NCBI RefSeq assembly: GCF_047495875.1 | Contig: NC_092464.1 | Coordinates: 4,436,737-4,500,736 of the forward strand | Length of the DNA: 64,000 bases | Source: Pithys albifrons albifrons | Taxonomy: Eukaryota; Chordata; Aves; Passeriformes; Thamnophilidae | Direction: 5' to 3' | Shown here: positions 1 through 10,923 of the stretch, piece by piece | How positions within the stretch are numbered: the stretch's first letter is position 1 | Layout: each line of letters starts with the position of its first letter | The notes under the pieces: model-generated | The model's input: only the letters and a program-made list of their open reading frames with translations | What the model was told of the DNA's origin: nothing | The model's database searches: none | Position numbers and translations under genes: made by a program

Positions 1-1215
1 GGGTCAGACCAGCCTTTCCTTGTGCAGTTCCTTTTCACTATCCCAGCTGAAACAGAAGCACTTCATTTTTCCAATGAAAAGCCACATCATATGGAAAGTA
101 AATCCCAGAAGACCTTTGTCTGGTGCAAAGGTTATACCAGGAGGAGAGGATCAAGTGTGTTGGCATCTCACAGAGTTGGGAGGACACTTTGTGTGTGTAC
201 ATTCAGGTCATAGATACAAAACTTTATCTATAGACAAACAATGGGAAGAAGTGAGAGAACCAAGGTGACAGGGATAGAGGTGGGAAGGAATAAGGAATGA
301 ATTATATCAGGGACCAGGAATTCCATGGGAGAAGACTGGGAAGCAGCGCTCCATCATTCTCTTTTTCACAGCATTCACCCTTTGAACACATCCCTTCTCA
401 TTCCCACCTCCCCTGGGGCTCTTTCCTTGTGGATCAGAGGCTGGGATAAGCAGCTCCTTCTATGAGGATAGCTCATTTCCATATAAAGATTTGTGAGTGA
501 GATGAAGGATAAATCCGAGAATCCATGGCAGGAAATGAATCTGCACAGATGAAAGGGACTGTCCTTATCCCCAGTTTATAACCAGCATGTGTTGGGTGAG
601 GCAGAGTTTGGGCTTTGCAGTTTCTTTCTCTTGTGGAACTGCCAAATCCAGGTCTGTCCTGGAAAATGGTTTCCTCCTCGTGGGCTCACAGTTTGTTCCT
701 TGCCACATTCACCCACAGAGCAAGCAGGCACAAGGCATTAGTTTGCAGTTTTATATTTGACCAAACACATATGCCAGTTCAAAGACTAAGATCTGCTTTG
801 TATCTCCAACCTTGGTCTTAAAGAGCAATCATGTTACTCATTCCTCTGCCTTTCATTTCATCCCAAACAAATCAGAGCATAAATCTCAGAAAGCTCCATG
901 TTTAAGTTCTGACCTAGACAACCTCCTTATGAACTTCATATAAAACTCGCACAACAGACTGATCCCAAAGCCCGTGGAAACCACAGGAATGACTCTTTAT
1001 TTCAGTGGCTTCTGGATCAGAGCCTCATCACAGACCATAGATAGTACTTAAAATATGAGAAGAACTGCTAAGGTCCCTCAAATCCTGCTAAAATCTTTGC
1101 AGTGTTGCTCTGATCCAGCTGGAGAGTGGGAACATGCAGCGTTCTGTCTTCAACCCCACTTCACACAAATGCTCTTCCACACAGCAGAAGGAGCACAACC
1201 ATGATAGTGCCTCAC
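1..1215 (-). other. GHRHR: GHRHR intron 3 (partial)
   Basis: Downstream of the exon 3 donor I looked on the minus strand for exon 4, expected to carry a conserved NCT..GW stretch, and did not find it. The segment looks like unique intronic DNA. I see no CR1, LTR or simple repeat in it. Confidence 0.7.
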
Positions 1216-1323
1216 CTGGATCCTTCATGAAGTGAAAGAGGATGTTTGGGCATGGTAAGGCAAGAGTCTCTCCAGCATCTGCCTCTGGCCAGCACAGTAA
1301 TTTGTCCCAAGTCCTTTCGCAAC
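1216..1323 (-). CDS. GHRHR: GHRHR coding exon 3 (core of the ligand-binding domain)
   Basis: The acceptor is CTGCCTGAG|GTTGCG and the donor CCAG|GTGAGG. The length is 108 bases and the exon begins and ends in phase 1. It reads (G)CERTWDKLLCWPEADAG and then ETLALPCPNILFHFMKDP. TWD-LLCWP is the signature of the class B extracellular domain, with cysteines three, four and five visible. Asp61 corresponds to Asp60 of mammals, the residue changed in the dwarf little mouse. The residue after it is Lys, whereas human has Gly; several relatives have Asn there. Exon 4, with the sixth cysteine, is not found between 1 and 1215. Confidence 0.93.
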
Positions 1324-4300
1324 CTCAGGCAGAAGGTGAAACATATTTTTAAGCATAATTACATTTGAACAAAATAAAACCCCAAACCTTTTTAAACTTT
1401 GCCACTCCACCACTTACATATCTTATAAAAATAGTTGAGCCACAATTTTTATCCTATTATGAGAAATAAACACCCCCAGAGGATTATTTAATCTACTTTA
1501 GTTAAACCCACTGTGATAGACTGGGGTGGGGTTTTGAGATAATGCAATAAATGCAAATATATTGTGGAAATGGAAGGAGAGTGATTTTGGAAGAAACATC
1601 AGCTCACAGAACTTAAGGATTACCCTATTTTTAAAGATCAACACACCCTCACAAACATGCAAGCAAGATGCCATGATAGCATCCAGTTGGATAAGGTATA
1701 GAACAAGGACACAAGGATTGACTCAGATAAATTGACTGTTCATGTTTGAATGTGAAAGACTGTATTAAAAAAAAAAAAAAGAGAATTGAAAGGAATGGAA
1801 GCAGATGGAAGAAGAGCTGACAGGACAACAGGTATGGGGGACAATAAGTAAAGCACTCAAACACACACATTGACTGTCTGGCTGTGTCCTCACTCTGCCA
1901 GTGGGTCACTTCTCCCTCTCCTCACCCCTCACACATGGATACCTGCTGGTGTGGCATTGCCACGCTCTCGTGGGTCCTCCAGGCATTCAGCCTCCTTTTT
2001 CTTCAGCTCTGTCACAAAATCACATTCTGGGTGGACATTTCCAGCGACCTACAGGAAGAAGAGGTTTAGGTGATTAAAAAGAGAGGGCTGGATCATCAGC
2101 CTTTAAGTCCAGACCTTCTTTTGCAGCTAACAAGGTTGTTTTAAGATCATAAAACACTACCTTAGGATTATTATCCAAAGGATACCACAGGCTCTTCACA
2201 AATTGCAGTGCTTTGAGCAGATCAGAGAATCATAGAACAATTAAGGCTGGAAAATGTCTCCAAGACCAAATCCAAGCTGCTGTCAGATCCACCCCTAAAC
2301 CATGTCCATAAACACCACATGATGTGTGTGAACCCAGCTGAGCTCTACCAGAGGCAGTAGAGCTCTAATACTTTACATCATAGCAAAGCATTAGGCAATA
2401 TAGATGTCAGAAATGGTAGTTACACCTCTGTGCTGGAAAGCTTTTAAGATTCCTCTGGCTATGTTCATTCTCAAAGACCTCTTTGCTAAGACCTGGCTTT
2501 GAGTGCAGGACTCATTTGCTCCTTAACTTTATAGACACCATTAAATCTGCTCCCAGAAAGACAGACTGCACTTGGCCAGGCTCCTTTCCTGCAGGACAGG
2601 TTGCAGAGCCTACCTGGGCATAGACAAGCCCCTGCCAACCTCCAAAGAAACACCAGCTTGAAATCACATGCAATTACTGCAAAATTGGCTTCTGAGAGAG
2701 TTCTTCACTCTAAAAGGAATTAATGTTCTCTCACTTCTGCCATCTGCCTTTATTTACAAAGGGTGGGAGGCAAAGCTCCTTTCTTTGGAAAAAAAAACAA
2801 CAACCCTGCACCAAAGCATTTGTTGGTTTGGTATGATGGTGCTCTGATGGCAGGAGCTGTTTAGGTGCATTAGTTCTTATTTAGACTTGAGGTTATTTGG
2901 GCACCAGAAGATAATTTGAAGGCATCCAGTGAACCTTGGCCACCAAGGACAAAGTCTGCAGCAGCCTGTTACACACCTCAGCTGCTGTGGACAATGAGCA
3001 GGAATATGTGTCTGTGTGTCCCAAAGAAAGGAATATGTGCCTTGTCCAACCATATCCACTGTCCCCAGTCCCAGAAGAAAAGTTGTCATCAGAGACACTG
3101 ACTTAGCTCTGAGCCCTGTGGCCACTGGTGCTGGCATGACCTACTGGTGTGAATACAGACATAAAAACACAGAGACACAACAGAAAATGAACTCAGGGTG
3201 AGACTTGCATGATGAACAGATGGCTGGCATATGGCTCAGTTTGCTTCCACCCAGACAGGATTAATATTCAGGGAATTTTGAAAAGAAATATCTGCCTTTC
3301 AGTTCATTCAAAGGGCAGATTGTACCCACTCCAATAAGCTGGTGTTTCCCCTCCATGTTAATGCCCAAATCTCATGTTGGTCTGCAGAACATTTGAACTG
3401 CATATTGACTAACAACTCGATGCTCTCAGGCTGCTGGAAAACATTGGATTCATTGCACAACATTTGTTTCTCTGGGGTTTGGACCCTGGTAGTTGAAAAT
3501 GCCATTTATGCCCTTCAAGAACATCTGCTTCCCATTTACTGCACTTGCAGGAGGATGTGGCTTTCTTGCCAAATTTGCAGGCAGCAGGGCCACGGCTCAG
3601 TTTAAGGCAGCAATGAAAAGGCTCTCGAGGCTGAATGAGGTTTGGTGTGTCTGAGAGGAGGGTCACTGTGAAGGGACGGAGCAGAGGCCACACATTGCCT
3701 TGGTCCAAGAGGTGGAGATCTGATGTGGGGGATGTCTCAGGGATGTCAGCCAGCTCAGTAACAACAAGGAGCCTGGAGAGCCCATCAGACCAACCCAGAT
3801 ATGGAATGATAGGTGGAATGATAGAAAATTGGCATCTGCCTTGAGAATCTTTATTCACTTTATATCTTTTTTCATGCCAAAATCTATTCTTTCCTCCCAT
3901 ATATTCACCCTGGATAGTGGCAGTGCTGGAAAGCTCCCTAACCATGGTGTGTGACAGCTCTTGCACAAAGTAGCTTCATTAGTCAGTAGAATAAACAGTC
4001 AAAACCATTTACTGACAAACCATTTTACAAAATTCTCTTCTTTCAGTGAACTGTGCCCAGAAAAACCTCAGTAGGCAGGAAATGTACCCATTTGCACTGT
4101 CCTAAATTGTTTCTCCTGGCAAAAGACATTACTAGACCTTGCCTGTCAAAACTCTCTTTGCTCTGAAATGTTCATGGCAAGAGCAAAGCTCGTTTGGCTT
4201 ATTCACCAGTCCAGGAAAACCTTTTTTTATCCTTTTTCTTTCTAAGTCTCCAGACTTGTGACAACATTTTACCACATGCATCTCAAATAAAAAGATGAGG

Positions 4301-5480
4301 CTGATCAAGTCCTGGGTACTCAAATTGTTGCCTGTTCCTTCAAGGAAGCTCAGCCTTAAGGGATGCTGTCACAGGTTATGTACAAGTCAGCATTAACCAT
4401 TGCTTGAGCAAGGTCTTCTATGACAGAAACTCAGGCAAAATAAATTAAAACTATTTATTCCACTCCTAGGCTGTGTTCCAGATAGATTCATCTCCCTAGA
4501 GCATTTGACTGCCTCTAGCAGACCCTCAGTTTGTGGAAGTTCAGTCAGTTTTTAAAGCCTTTAAAACCTCTACAAAAGCTGAATTCAGCTCTTGCAGAGA
4601 AAGTGTATGATCAGTTACACCACCAAAAAAAACGGGTGGCTATTTTTGACTATTTTATACTCTAATCCAAGGGCTTTGCCCATCCTCTCTTATAGGAAAA
4701 TATGCAGCACCTGCAAGGAGATTTTTATTATACACTAACACATCAACTTTTTTTTGATCAGTGCATAATCATATAATAACCAACCCAACTTTATAGAAGA
4801 AAGTGCTGTTTTTCTTAGGCAAATGGGACAGGATCTTACAGAGACCTTCAGTAATATTTTTAACTATTAGCCTGATATTCTACTTACAAATCATACTTAT
4901 CTACTCCCACACAGAGAGGTGGAGTTTGTCACACAGGTGATACAGGGGAAGCTGTGGCTTCACATCAATAAAAAGTCTTTTCAGTCACTTCATGGTGCTT
5001 TATTTTTCTCACAAAAAAAACCCAATCTGGTGTGCCATCCCTCCTGAAATATTCCTTCAGAAAAGAGATTCCCAGGAAAGAAGAAAGAATACAGAGGAAA
5101 AGGAAGATCACAAAAGGAAGATGTTGAAAATGTGATTACTCTCAAAATTCCCCAAGTCTGAACAAGCCTTTCCTGACATCCCTGTGATCCTGAAGGTTGG
5201 TTTACTACTCATTGTCCAAATCAAAATATTAACAAAACCTCTGGGCTTTTTAATCCTTTAAATATTTCTGACTCTGCTATAAACATCTTTGCTGCTTCCA
5301 TCTGTTAACCTGAAGCATCTCAGCTGCTCAGGTATCAAATGATGGTAAAGTTCCTACAAAAACAGATGAAATTGTAATGAATAAGACTGTATAATCTGAA
5401 ACTTAAGAAAACTCTATCAAAACTCTGCTACTCTAATGTAACAGCCCTCCTCCAGTTTTGTCTTGTCACTGTCTTAAAGC

Positions 5481-5515
<35 letters not shown>

Positions 5516-5874
5516 ATAATTCTGCCAATTTTGTTGGTTCTCTGTAGTGAGTGTGGGATAAGAAAGCAGTGAAATGAATTGCTATAAAGATCCTACAATG
5601 TGTGTCCCTTCTGCTGCTGTTCACACTTTTCACAGCATCTTGCCTTGTTTAACTGGAATCCAAGGCAAATAAAGAGAACAGAGACTCCTAAAAAAAAATA
5701 AACAAATAAAGAAAAGAAGAAGCTGTATCTGCCCATCTGCTCCAAGAAGGAAATAAACAATTATTGAAACACAATGTAGTAAAAGATTTTTTTTTTTGTT
5801 TCCATGCAATTACTCACAAGCACTGCCAGACTCAGGGTGTGCAGGGCACAGTGGTATAAATCACAAGAGTTCAT
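1216..5874 (-). CDS. GHRHR: Growth-hormone-releasing-hormone receptor, 5' part (exons 1-3), gene runs off the left edge
   Basis: This is the start of the receptor for growth-hormone-releasing hormone, a class B G-protein-coupled receptor of pituitary somatotrophs that signals through Gs and cAMP to release growth hormone. Joining 5874-5818, 2048-1943 and 1323-1216 on the minus strand gives 90 residues in one open frame: a leader, then HPECDF, then CERTWDKLLCWPE and LPCP. These match the class B hormone-receptor extracellular domain, and five of its six conserved cysteines are visible. The exon sizes of 57, 106 and 108 coding bases and the phases (0, then 1) resemble what I recall of mammalian GHRHR. 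The sixth cysteine, the seven transmembrane helices and the tail must lie to the left of base 1. AQP1 lies about 29 kb upstream on the same strand, as in human. Family identity is very likely. The choice of GHRHR over PAC1, VPAC or the secretin receptor rests on HPECDF, the Asn50 sequon position and synteny. Confidence 0.9.
1324..1942 (-). other. GHRHR: GHRHR intron 2
   Basis: A 619-base intron with GT-AG ends. It contains a 14-base A run near 1767 and is otherwise unremarkable. Confidence 0.85.
1943..2048 (-). CDS. GHRHR: GHRHR coding exon 2 (N-terminal part of the ligand-binding domain)
   Basis: The exon is bounded by the acceptor TTCCTGTAG|GTCGCT and the donor GCAG|GTATCC. It is 106 bases long, enters in phase 0 and leaves in phase 1. 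It reads VAGNVHPECDFVTELKKKE and then AECLEDPRERGNATPA. HPECDF with the next cysteine (AEC) are the first two of six cysteines in the class B extracellular domain. Asn50 in NAT is an N-glycosylation sequon at the same residue number as the one I recall from human GHRHR. The middle of the exon is lysine- and glutamate-rich. Confidence 0.92.
2224..2330 (-). mobile_element. CR1 LINE 3' fragment
   Basis: Read on the plus strand it begins GAATCATAGAAC..TTAAGGCTGGAAAA, the reverse complement of a CR1 tail. It then continues with CACCCCTAAACCATGTCC, typical of CR1 3' ends. It lies in GHRHR intron 1 in the same orientation as the gene and is diverged. Confidence 0.75.
5483..5513. repeat. (CA)n microsatellite
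   Basis: About 15 uninterrupted AC units in GHRHR intron 1, a length likely to vary between individuals. Confidence 0.97.
5818..5874 (-). CDS. GHRHR: GHRHR coding exon 1 (signal peptide)
   Basis: The 19 codons read MNSCDLYHCALHTLSLAVL and end at a good donor, CTT|GTGAGT, in phase 0, which is exactly the phase exon 2 needs. Joined to exon 2 (VAGNVHPEC) this gives a secretory leader with a hydrophobic core and likely cleavage near Ala-Gly, so the mature receptor starts close to HPEC. Human GHRHR exon 1 also encodes 19 residues as I recall. The ATG has A at -3, and the same frame reaches a stop codon (TAA) ten codons upstream without another ATG, which fixes the start. Because the leader is not conserved in sequence, this exon is assigned by phase, length, position and splice signal rather than by homology. 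Confidence 0.75.
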
Positions 5875-6060
5875 GTTCCAAAGCAAGAGCCAGAATTCAC
5901 TTCTTTAGCCTTCCTTAGCATTTTACACCTGCTTTTGGCTTCTCTTTCTGCCCTCAGTTGTGGATTTGAAGCATTTATCCTTTTGCACAGAAGTGACGTA
6001 ACAGGACAGTGAAGTGGGAAATAAATATTAACAATGCTGGATTTAAGCTTTCCAACTTCT
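5875..6060 (-). promoter_or_regulatory. GHRHR: Candidate GHRHR proximal promoter / 5' UTR
   Basis: The bases just above the GHRHR start codon contain TGACGTAA (5994-6001), a near-consensus cAMP-response element about 120 bp from the ATG. On the minus strand there is also GGATAAATGC (5971-5980), an AT-rich site resembling POU1F1/Pit-1 sites. GHRHR is known to depend on Pit-1 in pituitary. No clear TATA box is seen and the transcription start cannot be placed. Short motifs like these occur by chance, so this is a suggestion from position. Confidence 0.35.
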
Positions 6061-6984
6061 TGACTTTGCTGCATTCTCAGTGACTGGGCTGGATGAATTG
6101 AGTGATTGATGTCGAGATTATGGGAATCCTGTACCCTCCTAGACAAGACCCCTTTTTCTTTCTTTAAAACCCAAATAGTTTTAGGAGCTCTAAATGTTGC
6201 TAATCCCATATTAAAACAACATTGCTGGCATAAGAGACACCATCTCCTAAGTGCTAATGTTCATTTATTCTAATGAATGTGGCTCCACTGGATCTGTGTG
6301 GGTGTTTTTATGGACTGTAATGACCTTGGTGCTGCACTTCAAAATATATGATCAAATGCTACTCACAGGCACCTGAAAAAACTTCTGCTGGCTACTTGCT
6401 GGACATTGATTTGAAGGCAAAATTCATAAGGGATTTTTCCCACTTTTCTTGATCCTTCTGAAAGTTCAGTGTCTAAATCTCAGCTCAACTCCTTTAGTCA
6501 AATTGTCAAAATAGGTACAACCCAACTCATTCATCTCTTCCTCAGCTTTAAGGCAGGTCAGATGAATCCCACTCCCAAAACACCCATTCTCACTCAGAAC
6601 TACATGAAAATCTATTTTATAAGGTTCTGTTGTCTAATTTAATGTCTAGAAATCATAAGACTGACTGCACACCAGTGTCAAAGCTCTAGAAATTGTAAAT
6701 GAACACTCATAAATGTATTTATCATGGAGAAACTCTCCTATTTTTGTCTAAATACTCTCAAGAACTGAAAGATTTCCCTGCAGAGGTGTAACATGGAAAA
6801 ATTTCAGCCCATAATGTTATATCTACTTTTCCAGTGGGTAAAGTTATGAAAAAAAAGCTGGTAAGAGAAATTAAACCAACAGAATCTTAATTCACTATGA
6901 CACATTTCTTCAAAATAATGGCTGGCAACAGGATCCAGTATTTGCCAGTGTTTTGCTGATTCCCTCTCATGCCAATCTGAGTGA

Positions 6985-7382
6985 ACAACCTGAATAGAAT
7001 AGGGTTTATTGAGCCCAGAGAAGGCTTTGGGGTGAACTTACTGCAACCTTCCAGCACCTGAAGGGAGCTACAGGAAAGATGGAGAGGGACTTTTTACAAG
7101 AGCATGGAGTGACAGGACGAGGGGAAATGACTTCAAGCTGGAAGAGAGAAGGTTTAGATTAAATATTGTGAAGAAATTCTTCCCTGTGAGGGTGGGCAGG
7201 CCTTGGCACAGGTTGCCCAGAGAAGCTGTGACTGCCCCATCCCTGGAATGTCCAAGGTCAGGCTGGACAGGGCTTGGAGCAACCTGGGCTGGTGGAAGGT
7301 GTCCCTGCCCATGGCAGGGGGTTGGAACAAGATGATCTTTAAGGTCCCTTCCAACACAGATCCTACAATAGGATTCTATGAG
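6985..7382 (+). mobile_element. CR1 LINE 3' fragment
   Basis: About 400 bp of the CR1 3' region in plus orientation: a stretch resembling CTGCAACCTTCCAGCACCTG, then GAAATTCTTCCCTGTGAGGG, GGTTGCCCAGAGAAGCTGTG, and ATGATCTTTAAGGTCCCTTC before a GGATTCTATG tail. It is 5'-truncated, as is usual for CR1. Confidence 0.93.
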
Positions 7383-7792
7383 AAGATATGATTTAAGCTG
7401 CTCAAAGTGCTTTCATTGGTAAGACCATAGTAGGGACTTTCAGCTGTTTTAAGAATATTTAATACTGTTATTATCCTAGAAAATCTAATGAGACTACAGT
7501 GGCCACTGCTGTCATTGCCAGTTGTTGCATTTGGACACATTTCCTCTCCTTTGCTTCCCAAAGAGATTCCAGTTTTAAGAAAAGAAATTTGTCTTATCAT
7601 CCATTGTATTTCCTGCAATGTCTCAGTTCTGTTAAGGTTAAAAGTCTTTAGGCTGTCCCACAAAGGGTTTACTGATCATGTCCCCTACAGCCCCTTCAAT
7701 CAGTGTTCGAAAGTGGATCAGAAACAGACCCGTTTCAGAGGAGCAACATCTCCCATTTCATGGGGATGCACTTTTTTGGTCCATGTATTAGG

Positions 7793-8145
7793 TGTTGCCG
7801 CAAAAGTCTGTAAAAAAAAGACTCCAAGCCAAGTTTTGTAGGAGATAAGATAATGGGCAGGCACTTTAATGAGCAGCCCCGCTCATCCAGGAATACATCG
7901 ACGTGCGCAAGCAAGCTCTACGTTCTACAGCTTTTATAATATAACCTATCCAATCACTACTGTCCACATGTCCAGTTCCACCTCTGTCCCCTCCCAGTTC
8001 CCACCCCTGTTGAATTGGGGCTGAGGTCGTTGGGACCCTCTGTCTTCATCCACCTCCTCTGCTTCAGCACACAAAGGTCTCTTGGATGCTCTCCAGGGCT
8101 TTGGGTCACACTGCTCCATGTTTATGTTCTCTTCTGATATGCTTT
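7793..8145 (-). mobile_element. Solo LTR of an endogenous retrovirus (minus orientation)
   Basis: Read on the minus strand this stretch has the order expected of an LTR. A U3-like part is followed by a TATA box (TATAAAA, 7938-7932). A downstream R-like part and a poly(A) signal ATTAAA (7870-7865) follow, and a terminus GCGGCAACA ends at 7793. No retroviral coding sequence adjoins either side, so it looks like a solo LTR. The 5' boundary near 8145 is uncertain and I could not find the target-site duplication. It is an old non-coding remnant, and its family is not recognised with certainty. Confidence 0.6.
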
Positions 8146-9488
8146 AATCAGGTACCTTGAGGAAGAGACTAAATAGCTGGCAGATCTCAGCTGCCTGTTC
8201 TAGAGCAGGGGTAGAGATAGAAGGACTTTATGCTACAAGCTGCTAAATATTAATTCACTAAAATCTACAGCATTGCATCTACTGTGTTCCTAAAATCTAC
8301 AAAATATGAAAATTGAGAAATTAAAAAAACCTTTTCAGCATCATAGGAAAAGAAGTTGCTTATGAATAAGCTCTTGGTGTCCACACTAGAATTTTCCATT
8401 TCAGCCACCACATGGGAATCATTCTGTCTGCTTATTCAGTGCTGCTGCAGTCATGCCTATAAAACCCACACAAGGCATTATTTGCCACTCTTCAAAGTAC
8501 CAGAGAACAGAGAGAGCCCAATGTAAGATATTTCACAAGTTTTCATTTTCCAGGAATTGGTGTAGGGGGGTCTTACGCTGAAATCCACCACATGGGAACT
8601 CTGGTGGCCATGGATCATTTTGGAAAACCTGCCTTTTCTGTATTTTCAGCCTTATTCAGCCAATCTGCAGCACAGACATTCCATTAAAATGAGTTCCTTC
8701 CTACTGTGGCTGTTTTGTGCAAATTTCCAGCTGTTTGTGGTTACAGAGAAAGACAAGTCTAAAAGAAAATAATGGCCTTATTGGGTCCTTTTTTTTTATT
8801 TTGTTTTGTTATTCCACCCAAATGACTATTTTTTTCATTTAAAGAAAAAAAGTTTCCTCAATAACTAACAAAACTTTGAGCTGCTCAGTCTCACCATAAA
8901 AGCACATCTGAAGGACCAGTTTTCCACAGGCACAAAGTTCTCACTTCCTACCAGTTCTATCCAAATTTCTCAGCCTTGAACACCACCACCACCTCTGCAA
9001 GTCTGCTCCCACACTTCTCCTGGGCAGAGCAGGCACTTAGGAGATCAGTAATTACTACATCTTCTCTCCACTCATCACCTCCGTCATCAACACACTCCCT
9101 GTTCCATGCAGCTCCTCTGCCAAGTTTTCTAGCTGGTGGCATCTTGCCTTCAGGATGGCAGAGCTGCAGAGGAGAGATTGAATACGCAGCAAAAGAGCTT
9201 TTTTTCCCCCCCACTGGCTCTCTCAAAGGTGAGAGCCCGACATTTTCACAGCTGTCTCAAGGTTCCTCTTGCAGCTTTTTGCACAGTGGTTTTAGTTTGT
9301 GTTACCAACTCACATAGTTTGTAAGATACTGGCTGATTTCACAAGAGCTTGTTGTCTCCTCCCAGCCCTGCCACCCCTGTGTTTGTACTCCCTCCAAACA
9401 TATATAAGAGCATCCCAAAACTTACATGAAACTCCTGGGTTGTTTCTGCCACTTTTTCTCCCTCTGCAAGATCCTCTCCGTTATCAAG

Positions 9489-9603
9489 GAATCACAGAAT
9501 GGTTTGGGTTGGAAGGGACCTTCAAGATCATCTCATTCCGAGCTCCAACCAACCTGGCCTTGAACCCTTCCAGGGGTGGGGCAGTCACAGATTCTCTGGG
9601 TAA
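9489..9603 (-). mobile_element. CR1 LINE 3' fragment
   Basis: Plus-strand reading AATCACAGAATGGTTTGGGT, then TTGGAAGGGACCTTCAAGAT and AACCTGGCCTTGAACCCTTC, is the reverse complement of a CR1 3' end. Confidence 0.93.
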
Positions 9604-9654
9604 ATTATTGTGGCTACAAGGACATTTACACATAGATAAATCTGCAGTTGAATT

Positions 9655-9787
9655 GTTCTGGATGGGACTTTGACCAACCTCGTCTAGTGGAAGGTGTTCC
9701 TGTCAATGGCAGGGAGTTGGAACTGGATAAGCTTTAAAGTTCCTTCCAACCTAAACCATTCCATGATTCTGTGATTCTATGATTTTA
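9655..9787 (+). mobile_element. CR1 LINE 3' fragment
   Basis: It contains CGTCTAGTGGAAGGTGTTCC and GTTGGAACTGGATAAGC, then a tail of GATTCTGTGATTCTATGATT. It faces away from the minus-strand CR1 50 bp to the left. Confidence 0.93.
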
Positions 9788-10882
9788 GTTGTGTCAGGAT
9801 GGAAAGCTGGAGGAAACCTTGATACTATAAGTCATTATTTCATAATTCACCTAAAACCCCCTAGTTAATTAAAACCTAACTGATTTCATTGTCCCATAAA
9901 CCCCAGGGATCTTCCAAATCTAAAAGTAAACCATTTGAGTTAAATAGTTGTAGCTTCTGAGATAGCATTGCTACAGTTTTGCATTTCCCAAGGATCAAGC
10001 CCAGAAAAACAATCTTGGAATTCAACACCGAGAAAAGAGCTACAAGTGACATTTTTCTTGGACTTCTTAATCCAATCAGAGGTGTCCAAAGTGACAGTAG
10101 AGCCAGGACTGGTTTTGTGGGCTACCAAGGTCAGAGCCATGAGCACAGATGACATGGTGAAGTTTTTAATATCAAAGGCAAATTTATAGTGAAATAAAAG
10201 GAAATTTCAGTCTCTACCATTGTCTCACAGAGTCTCTTATTGCCATGACAATTCTTTAAAACTATTGAAATTTAGAGGAAAGGTGTGGGAGGGGAGAGGA
10301 GGAGGAAAGCTGGGTCTAAGTAATTTAACCACAGCTCCAAGAATAGGCGATTTTGTTGTGCAGACGTGACAAATGAATGTTTAGTTTCAGAGGAAAAAAG
10401 GAATGTTTGAAACAGGGAAACTTCAGGCAATCCAGAACTTGGAGGAGTTTTGTAAATGGGGCCTTGAATTATTGTTTTAATACTGATGATCAAAAATCTA
10501 CAGAGTCATAATCATGCAATTGAGTTAATTTTTCTTTGCAGTGTGAGAGGATGATCATTTTTCTCACACCACGGACGAAACGAGGGGGGAGATTTTAACC
10601 AAAGCTTTTTAAATGTAGCACAAAATGAAGAGCACTAACTCTTACTGACATTACATTAAGATAAATCTGTTTAAGCCCTTGTATGCTGGGGGTTTGCAGC
10701 AGTGTGCTTGGCTGTTTCTTTTCCCACTGGGATACATTTCTGAGCCTGGCAGTAAGTCTATGGCACAGCTTCTTGACCACACAGTTCTTCAGCACTTCTT
10801 TCCTTTCCCCTTTCAGCTTCTCTCTGGCTGCTTCTTCCCTGCCAGAGCTATTTGTGGGCACTGCAGGGAAATGGAGCAGGGA

Positions 10883-10923
10883 CCTGATCCAGGCTAGAAA
10901 CACCCTGATCCAGGCTAGAAACA
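10883..10923. repeat. Small tandem duplication (about 20 bp x 2)
   Basis: The unit CCTGATCCAGGCTAGAAACA is present twice in a row with one extra C between. Confidence 0.95.

Larger units (their letters stand above)
2049..5817 (-). other. GHRHR: GHRHR intron 1
   Basis: A 3.8-kb intron that begins GTGAGT and ends TGTAG. It holds a CR1 fragment at 2224-2330 and a CA microsatellite at 5483-5513. It also holds an open stretch of 185 codons on the minus strand at 3409-3966, which resembles no protein I know and which I do not call a gene. Confidence 0.75.

Noticed and set aside
9940..10155. Minus-strand MSSVLMALTL leader considered as GHRHR exon 1
   Set aside because: The donor is weak and the leader would be only ten residues; 5818-5874 fits length, phase and splice signal far better.
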